Below the pieces are notes generated by a model that had not been told where the DNA came from, searched no databases, and saw only the letters and a list, made by a program, of their open reading frames with translations. A program made the translations under genes and the position numbers. From NCBI GenBank assembly GCA_002305575.1, contig DBPP01000039.1:1-9323 (forward strand): a stretch of DNA of 9,323 bases, in the 5' to 3' direction. Below are positions 4,039 through 9,323 of the stretch, one piece after another; positions within the stretch are counted from its first letter, which is position 1; every line of letters begins with the position of its first letter. The DNA comes from Ruminococcaceae bacterium UBA1417 (GTDB taxonomy: Bacteria; Bacillota; Clostridia; Oscillospirales; Acutalibacteraceae).

Positions 4039-5301
4039 ATGAGAACGCTATCGTACATCAATTTCATCATTTCCATTCTCTTTCTGGCGTGTTACGCGTA
4101 TCAGGCGGTTTATCTTGCCTGCGCATTGTGCCGCCGGCCAAAGGTGTTCACGGCCAAAAAGAATCACCGCTACGGCGTGTTGATTGCAGCCCGCAACGAA
4201 GAGGCCGTGATCGCGCAGCTCATAGAAAGCGTGCGTGCCCAGACATACCCCGCGGCGCTCATCGACATTTTTGTCGTTGCGGATAACTGCACGGATCAAA
4301 CGGCTGCGGCGGCGCGAGCAGCAGGCGCGGTGGTTTTTGAACGTCAGGATCGATATGCCGTCGGCAAGGGATACGCGCTGCGCTTTTTGCTCAACGAGAT
4401 CTATGAGCATTACGGGGAAGATGCGTTCGAAGGTTTCTTTGTGTTCGATGCGGACAATATTCTTGACGAACACTTCATCGAAGAGATGAACAAGGTGTTT
4501 GATTCGGGCTATGAAGTGGTGACCAGCTACCGCAACTCCAAGAATTTCGGCGACAATTGGATCAGCGCGGGCTACTCCCTGTTTTTCCTGCGCGAAGCCA
4601 CGCAACTCAACCGTCCGCGCATGATGCTCGGTACAAGCAGCTGCGTTTCCGGTACCGGATTCCTGGTCAGCAACCGCATCCTCCGCCAGAACGGCGGTTG
4701 GAAACATTTTCTGCTGACGGAGGATTTCGAGTTTACGGTGGATTGCATTCTGAAAAATACAATGGTTGCCTATTGTGAAAATGCGGTGATTTACGACGAG
4801 CAGCCAACCAAGCTCGGCCAGTCGCTTATGCAGCGCGCGCGTTGGATCAAGGGCTATCTTCAGGTTTTCAACCGTTACGGCAAGAAGATGTTCAAAAAAA
4901 TGATTGTGGACGGCAGCTTCGCCTGCTTCGATATGATCATGAACAACATTCCCTGCCTGGTGTTGACCTGCGCAACACTTATTTTCAATGCCATCATGGC
5001 AGTTGCGGGTATCGTAACGCGCACGCCGGATATGGATATCTGCATTCTTTTCGTTGTTACGGGGCTTGTCAGCTCCTCACTGACACTTTGGTTCATCAGT
5101 GGTGTGACCTGCATTACACAGCGCAAACACATCCATGCGCCGACGCGCAAGAAGGTTTTGGGCGTTTTGTTGTTCCCACTGTTCGTGTTTACCTATGCGA
5201 TTTCCATGCTTTACGCGGTGTTTACCAACATTGAGTGGAAACCGATTCAGCATACGGTGGCGCTCAGTGCGGAGGAAATTCGTAACCTGCGGAAAAAATA
5301 G
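4039..5301 (+). CDS. Membrane-bound family 2 glycosyltransferase, processive type
   Basis: From ATG 4039 the product has 420 residues. An N-terminal hydrophobic segment (about 5-31) is followed by a cytoplasmic GT-A domain and three C-terminal membrane segments (about 296-324, 334-357 and 373-397). GT2 motifs are in order: VLIAARNEE for nucleotide-sugar binding, VVADNCTD, the DxD-type DADN at 137-140, TED at 227-229 (catalytic base) and QRARW at 265-269, the QxxRW signature of processive enzymes such as cellulose or hyaluronan synthases. It probably adds sugars from UDP-sugars to a surface polysaccharide or glycolipid; the sugar is unknown. The start is uncertain: AAGGAG (4021-4026) lies 12 nt before ATG 4039 but only 3 nt before in-frame GTG 4030, and the frame stays open to TTG 3976 (441 residues). 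The 4039 start gives the typical short N-terminus before the first membrane segment. It appears monocistronic. Confidence 0.88.
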   Translation: MRTLSYINFIISILFLACYAYQAVYLACALCRRPKVFTAKKNHRYGVLIAARNEEAVIAQLIESVRAQTYPAALIDIFVVADNCTDQTAAAARAAGAVVFERQDRYAVGKGYALRFLLNEIYEHYGEDAFEGFFVFDADNILDEHFIEEMNKVFDSGYEVVTSYRNSKNFGDNWISAGYSLFFLREATQLNRPRMMLGTSSCVSGTGFLVSNRILRQNGGWKHFLLTEDFEFTVDCILKNTMVAYCENAVIYDEQPTKLGQSLMQRARWIKGYLQVFNRYGKKMFKKMIVDGSFACFDMIMNNIPCLVLTCATLIFNAIMAVAGIVTRTPDMDICILFVVTGLVSSSLTLWFISGVTCITQRKHIHAPTRKKVLGVLLFPLFVFTYAISMLYAVFTNIEWKPIQHTVALSAEEIRNLRKK

Positions 5302-5347
5302 CACAAAATTGCCAGCAAAAGCCGCAGCCTTTTTTTAAAATCTATAT

Positions 5348-5376
5348 TTGATTCTATACGGTGTCTGTGATAAAAT
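5348..5376 (+). promoter_or_regulatory. Probable purL promoter
   Basis: TTGATT (5348-5353), a 17-bp spacer and TAAAAT (5371-5376) fit a sigma-A promoter with a start near 5383, giving a purL leader of about 150 nt. It overlaps the left arm of the terminator hairpin of the preceding gene. No better promoter is seen between 5413 and 5533. Confidence 0.5.
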
Positions 5377-5412
5377 ATAAGCGGATTATTTTGTCACAGG
5401 CGCCGTTTTTTT
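5359..5412 (+). terminator. Long intrinsic terminator between the glycosyltransferase gene and purL
   Basis: Positions 5359-5377 pair with 5387-5405 over 19 bp with no unpaired base, including three G-U pairs on the plus strand, around a 9-nt loop; seven T follow (5406-5412). The G-U pairs would be A-C mismatches on the other strand, so it was shaped for plus-strand RNA. It most simply ends the glycosyltransferase mRNA. A purL transcript starting inside the loop near 5383 would carry only the right arm and escape termination. Confidence 0.85.
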
Positions 5413-5533
5413 GCGGGGAAGGCAACAGGGGGAAGGTGCCCTCCTCGGCTTCGGGACCTGTGCGGTTTATGGCCACAGGATCGCGATTTTGATTCGCAAA
5501 GCCTGCCAAAATTCAAAAAGGAAGGAATTTACT
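5383..5533 (+). other. purL 5' leader with hairpins, no recognised riboswitch
   Basis: The presumed leader holds CCTGTG/CACAGG (5457-5462 with 5474-5479, 11-nt loop) and a weaker GCGA/TCGC hairpin (5483-5497), then the ribosome site AAGGAAGGA (5518-5526). I see no purine, PRPP, ZTP or other riboswitch core, and no second terminator before purL, so attenuation control is not evident. Confidence 0.35.
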
Positions 5534-8500
5534 ATGGTCACACGCGTATTTGTGGAAAAGAGAAAGGGATTCGATGTGGAGGCGCGCCACATGATGGCCG
5601 ATCTTCGGCACAATCTCGGCCTGAAAGCGATTGAGGATGTGCGCATTTTGAACCGCTATGACGTTTCCGGGCTTTCCGGCGAGGAGTTTGAGGCGGCAGC
5701 CCGCACCATTCTTTCCGAACCGAATGTCGACAATGTCTACGACGAGCACTACACCGTCGACGCGTCGTACAAGGTTTTTGCCACGGAATACCTGCCCGGC
5801 CAGTACGATCAGCGTGCGGATTCCGCATCGCAGTGCGTGCAGCTGCTGACACAGGGCGAGCGCCCGCAGGTGGCGTATGCGAAGGTTATCGCTGTCAAAG
5901 GCGATCTTTCCGAAGAGGAGATGGACCGGATCAAGGCGTATATCGTCAACCCGGTGGAATCCCGCCTCGCTTCGATGGAAAAGCCGGAAAGCCTCGATAT
6001 GAAGATTGAGTATCCGGCGGATGTAAAGCGTGTGACGGGGATGATCACGTGGACGGAGGAGGAATTGCGCGCTTACTACGGCACGATGGGATTTGCGATG
6101 ACATTTGAAGACCTTGCGTTCTGCCGCGATTATTTCCGCGACGAGGAGCATCGTGATCCGACTGTGACGGAGCTGCGCGTGATCGATACATACTGGAGTG
6201 ATCACTGCCGGCACACCACATTCCTGACCCGTCTCAACCACATTGAGATCGAAAAGGGAAAGCTCAGTGGCGCGATCGAAAAGGCGCTCGGCGAATATTT
6301 TGCGGCCCGCGAGGAGCTGTATGTCGGCAAGAATAAGCCGGTTTCCCTGATGGATATGGCGACAATCGGCGCGAAGTACCTCAAAAAGCACGGCATGGTC
6401 GATAACCTCGACGAAAGCGATGAGATCAACGCCTGCTCGATCGAAGTGCCGGTCGAAATCGACGGCAAAACCGAGCAGTGGCTCGTACAATTTAAAAATG
6501 AAACCCACAACCACCCGACGGAGATTGAACCGTTCGGCGGCGCGGCAACGTGCCTTGGCGGCGCGATCCGCGACCCGCTTTCGGGCAGAGCTTACGTTTA
6601 CCAGGCGATGCGCGTGACCGGCAGCGGCGACCCGACGGTGGCGTTTAAGGATACGCTCAAGGGCAAGCTGCCGACCAGAAAGATCACGACGGGCGCGGCG
6701 GCCGGCTATTCGTCCTACGGCAACCAGATCGGTCTTGCGACCGGCCAGGTCACAGAGCTGTATGATCCGGGCTATGTGGCCAAGCGCATGGAGATCGGCG
6801 CGGTCATCGGCGCATCCCCCAAGGCGAACGTCGTGCGTATGGAGCCGAAACCGGGCGACATCATCGTGCTGCTCGGCGGCGCGACCGGCCGTGACGGCTG
6901 CGGCGGTGCGACCGGTTCTTCCAAGGCGCACACGCTCGAGTCTATCGAGGTTTGCGGCGCGGAGGTGCAGAAGGGCAACCCGCCGACCGAGCGCAAGATC
7001 CAGCGCCTGTTCCGCAATCCGGTGGTGTCTACGCTGATCAAACGCTGCAACGACTTTGGCGCCGGCGGCGTCTGCGTTGCCATCGGCGAATTGGCGCCGG
7101 GCCTTGAGATCGACCTCAACAAGGTCCCGAAGAAATACGAAGGCCTTGACGGTACCGAGCTCGCGATTTCCGAATCGCAGGAGCGCATGGCCGTCGTACT
7201 CGACCCGAAGGACGTCGATGCGTTCCGCGCGGCCGCGCAGGAAGAAAATCTGGACGCGCAGGTCGTGGCGGTTGTGACCGCAGAACCGAGACTGAAGATG
7301 GAGTGGCGCGGCGACCGCGTCGTCGATCTCAGCCGCGCATTCCTCGATACGAACGGTGTCACACAGAATGCGGACGCGTTTATCGCCGCGCCTGACGAAA
7401 CGAAAAACTACCGCGACACCGTGCCGGCCTGCCTTGCTGGCAAGCCGCTCGACGAAGCGTTTCAGGACAACCTTGCCCGCCTCGAGGTCTGCGGCCAAAA
7501 GGGCCTTGCGGAGCGTTTCGACGCTTCCATCGGCGCCGGCACAGTGCTGATGCCGTTTGCTGGCAAATACCAGCTGACGCCGGAGGACGCGATGGTTGCG
7601 AAGATTCCGCTGCTTTCGGGCGAGACCGATGATGCAACCGCGATGGCGTACGGCTATATACCGGGGATTGCGCGTTTCTCGCCGTTCCACGGTGCAGCAT
7701 ACGCCGTGGTGGAGAGCCTCTCGAAGCTCGTCGCCGTCGGCGCGGACCCCATGCAGGCACGCCTGACTTTCCAGGAGTACTTTGAGCGCCTGCACGATAA
7801 GCCGGAACGCTGGGGTAAGCCCGCTGCGGCGCTGCTCGGCGCACTGACCGCACAGCTGAACCTCGGCCTGCCGTCGATTGGCGGCAAGGACAGCATGTCC
7901 GGCTCGTTCGAAGATCTCGACGTTCCGCCGACGCTTGTCAGCTTTGCCGTCACGATGACGACAGCGAGCGGCACGATTTCGGGCGCGTTCCAGCATGCAG
8001 GCAACAGCGCGGTGCTCCTGCCGATTCCGGAGGATGAGGAAACCGGCCTGCCGAATTGGGAGGCACTCAAGGCATTCTACGGCGATGTCCTCGCAATGAT
8101 CGAGGACGGCGCGATCGTCGCGGCCCATGTCGTTAAGGAAGGCGGCGCAGCGGCAGCTGTGGCGAAGATGGCATTCGGCAACAAGATGGGCTTTGTGTTC
8201 AACGCGGAAGCGGAAGATGCAGCGTTGCTCTTTGCACCGAAAGCTGGCGCACTCGTCGTGGAGGTCGAGCAGGCAGCGCTCAAGGACGTGACGGAAAATC
8301 TCCACGCCGTTGTGCTCGGCGTGATCAACGAGTCCGGCCGCATTGAGATCAACGGCAAGGCGCTCGAAGTGGACGACCTCGTTGAGACATGGAACGGCAA
8401 GCTTGAGAAAATCTTTGCGAATAAGGCGGAGACCGTCCCCGTAGAATATGACGTGCCGCTCAAGAACGAGAAATACACCGGTTCTCCGGTCATCAAGACC

Positions 8501-9301
8501 GCGAAGCCGAAGGTGTTTATTCCGGTGTTCCCGGGCACCAACTGCGAGATCGATACGAAACGCGCTTTTGAAAAGGCCGGTGCAGAGACGGAAATTCTCG
8601 TCGTGCAGAATCTTACCGCGAAGGACATCGAATACACGATCGACCGCATGGAAAAGGCGATCCGCTCGTCGCAGATTATCATGATTCCGGGTGGCTTCTC
8701 CGGCGGCGACGAGCCGGAGGGCTCCGGCAAGTTTATCGCGACGACGTTCCGTAACCCGAAGATCGCGCAGGCGGTCACTGACTTGCTCGATACGCGCGAC
8801 GGCCTTGTGCTTGGCATCTGCAACGGTTTCCAGGCACTCATCAAGCTCGGTCTTGTCACCTACGGCAAGATTGTCGATCTCAAGGACAACGACCCGACGC
8901 TGACGTTCAACACGCTCGGCCGCCATGTCTCCCGCATGGTTTATACGCGCGTGACGAATACGAAGTCGCCTTGGCTGTCCGGCGTCCAAGCCGGCGACGT
9001 GTTTGCCATCCCGGTTTCGCACGGCGAGGGCCGCTTTGTGGCGGACGACGAAGCGCTGAAGCGTCTGATCGAGAACGGCCAGATCGCGACGCAGTATACG
9101 ACGCCGTGTGGGCGTGTCAGCGGTGATATCACGTGGAACCCGAATGGCTCGGTGTGCGGCATTGAGGGCATTACCAGCCCGGACGGCCGTGTCTTCGGCA
9201 AAATGGGCCACAGCGAGCGTAAGGGCGAAAACCTTTACTTTAATGTGCCGGGCGAGAAGGATCAGCAGATCTTTGAGAGCGGCGTGCGCTATTTCAAATA
9301 A
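5534..9301 (+). CDS. purL: Phosphoribosylformylglycinamidine (FGAM) synthase, single-chain
   Basis: A 1255-residue enzyme catalysing the fourth step of de novo purine synthesis: FGAR + glutamine + ATP to FGAM + glutamate + ADP + phosphate, in the cytoplasm. ATG 5534 has AAGGAAGGA 7 nt upstream. The chain fuses what other bacteria split into PurS, PurL and PurQ. Residues about 1-160 are the PurS-like N-terminal domain. WSDHCRHTTF (221-230) marks the linker and ETHNHP (323-328) the first AIR-synthase-like ATP site. A second AIRS-like half carries GGKDSMS (783-789). From about 990 comes the class I glutaminase, with nucleophile Cys1096 in GICNGF and the His1163/Glu1165 pair in SHGEGRF. All key residues are present and the length fits the large clostridial form. 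Strong GC and codon bias differ from the island genes. No other pur gene is in the window. Confidence 0.97.
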   Translation: MVTRVFVEKRKGFDVEARHMMADLRHNLGLKAIEDVRILNRYDVSGLSGEEFEAAARTILSEPNVDNVYDEHYTVDASYKVFATEYLPGQYDQRADSASQCVQLLTQGERPQVAYAKVIAVKGDLSEEEMDRIKAYIVNPVESRLASMEKPESLDMKIEYPADVKRVTGMITWTEEELRAYYGTMGFAMTFEDLAFCRDYFRDEEHRDPTVTELRVIDTYWSDHCRHTTFLTRLNHIEIEKGKLSGAIEKALGEYFAAREELYVGKNKPVSLMDMATIGAKYLKKHGMVDNLDESDEINACSIEVPVEIDGKTEQWLVQFKNETHNHPTEIEPFGGAATCLGGAIRDPLSGRAYVYQAMRVTGSGDPTVAFKDTLKGKLPTRKITTGAAAGYSSYGNQIGLATGQVTELYDPGYVAKRMEIGAVIGASPKANVVRMEPKPGDIIVLLGGATGRDGCGGATGSSKAHTLESIEVCGAEVQKGNPPTERKIQRLFRNPVVSTLIKRCNDFGAGGVCVAIGELAPGLEIDLNKVPKKYEGLDGTELAISESQERMAVVLDPKDVDAFRAAAQEENLDAQVVAVVTAEPRLKMEWRGDRVVDLSRAFLDTNGVTQNADAFIAAPDETKNYRDTVPACLAGKPLDEAFQDNLARLEVCGQKGLAERFDASIGAGTVLMPFAGKYQLTPEDAMVAKIPLLSGETDDATAMAYGYIPGIARFSPFHGAAYAVVESLSKLVAVGADPMQARLTFQEYFERLHDKPERWGKPAAALLGALTAQLNLGLPSIGGKDSMSGSFEDLDVPPTLVSFAVTMTTASGTISGAFQHAGNSAVLLPIPEDEETGLPNWEALKAFYGDVLAMIEDGAIVAAHVVKEGGAAAAVAKMAFGNKMGFVFNAEAEDAALLFAPKAGALVVEVEQAALKDVTENLHAVVLGVINESGRIEINGKALEVDDLVETWNGKLEKIFANKAETVPVEYDVPLKNEKYTGSPVIKTAKPKVFIPVFPGTNCEIDTKRAFEKAGAETEILVVQNLTAKDIEYTIDRMEKAIRSSQIIMIPGGFSGGDEPEGSGKFIATTFRNPKIAQAVTDLLDTRDGLVLGICNGFQALIKLGLVTYGKIVDLKDNDPTLTFNTLGRHVSRMVYTRVTNTKSPWLSGVQAGDVFAIPVSHGEGRFVADDEALKRLIENGQIATQYTTPCGRVSGDITWNPNGSVCGIEGITSPDGRVFGKMGHSERKGENLYFNVPGEKDQQIFESGVRYFK

Positions 9302-9323
9302 TTTGAACGGCAATTCTGGCTTT

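Noticed and set aside
4005..4286. 93-residue plus-strand frame with a good ribosome site (GGGGAG before ATG 4005)
   Set aside because: It overlaps the glycosyltransferase out of frame and has no protein-family character; at most it reduces or couples translation of the main gene.
4048..4707. 219-residue minus-strand frame opposite the glycosyltransferase
   Set aside because: Shadow frame; the plus strand carries all GT2 motifs.
5413..5533. Possible riboswitch (c-di-GMP, ZTP, PRPP or purine) before purL
   Set aside because: Only a short CGCAAAGCC resemblance to the c-di-GMP-I core was seen, in the wrong context; no core motif set is complete.
5513..9313. 1266-residue open frame on the minus strand opposite purL
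   Set aside because: It is a mirror of a GC-rich, codon-biased gene; its composition (many Arg, His, Ala) has no family pattern, while the plus strand encodes a complete PurL.
1..9323. CRISPR array or rRNA genes
   Set aside because: No regularly spaced direct repeats of CRISPR size and no rRNA signature sequences were found.

Overview
The window suggests a chromosome of an anaerobic Firmicute of the Clostridia type. The reasons are a single-chain 1255-residue PurL, a clostridial-looking tRNA-Val(GAC), strong AAGGAGG-type ribosome sites and sigma-A-like promoters. No marker is seen that fixes genus or species. The right part (about 3705 to the end) looks like core chromosome, and purL is visibly GC-rich. 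The left part (1 to about 3700) is less GC-rich and looks like one end of a mobile or accessory island.

Left to right: the tail of a serine recombinase (1-147); a gene-free stretch with a 22-bp tandem repeat and a 12-bp inverted repeat (148-386); a RelB/RelE-type toxin-antitoxin pair whose promoter contains a perfect 19-bp palindromic operator (387-929); a class II Fic protein (1002-1778); a cluster of GGAACT/AGTTCC sites and a strong terminator (1766-1902); and a tyrosine integrase with its own promoter (1901-2938). A ~760-bp stretch without a credible protein gene follows (2939-3704). It is full of hairpins and carries a plus-strand promoter at one end and a plus-strand terminator at the other. 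It ends against the 3' end of a minus-strand tRNA-Val (3705-3781). The integrase lying beside the 3' end of a tRNA gene suggests that tRNA-Val is the integration site and that the island boundary lies near 3705.

Beyond the tRNA, a divergent pair of promoters serves the tRNA (minus) and a membrane-bound processive family 2 glycosyltransferase (plus, 4039-5301). A long terminator, with the likely purL promoter overlapping it, separates this gene from purL (5534-9301), the FGAM synthase of de novo purine synthesis.

The most interesting part is 3059-3705. It may encode a large structured non-coding RNA of about 610 nt. It ends in four alternating inverted copies of one ~14-nt sequence, which can fold in two mutually exclusive ways. 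I do not recognise the RNA by sequence. ROOL- or GOLLD-like large phage/island RNAs are a class to test, not an identification.
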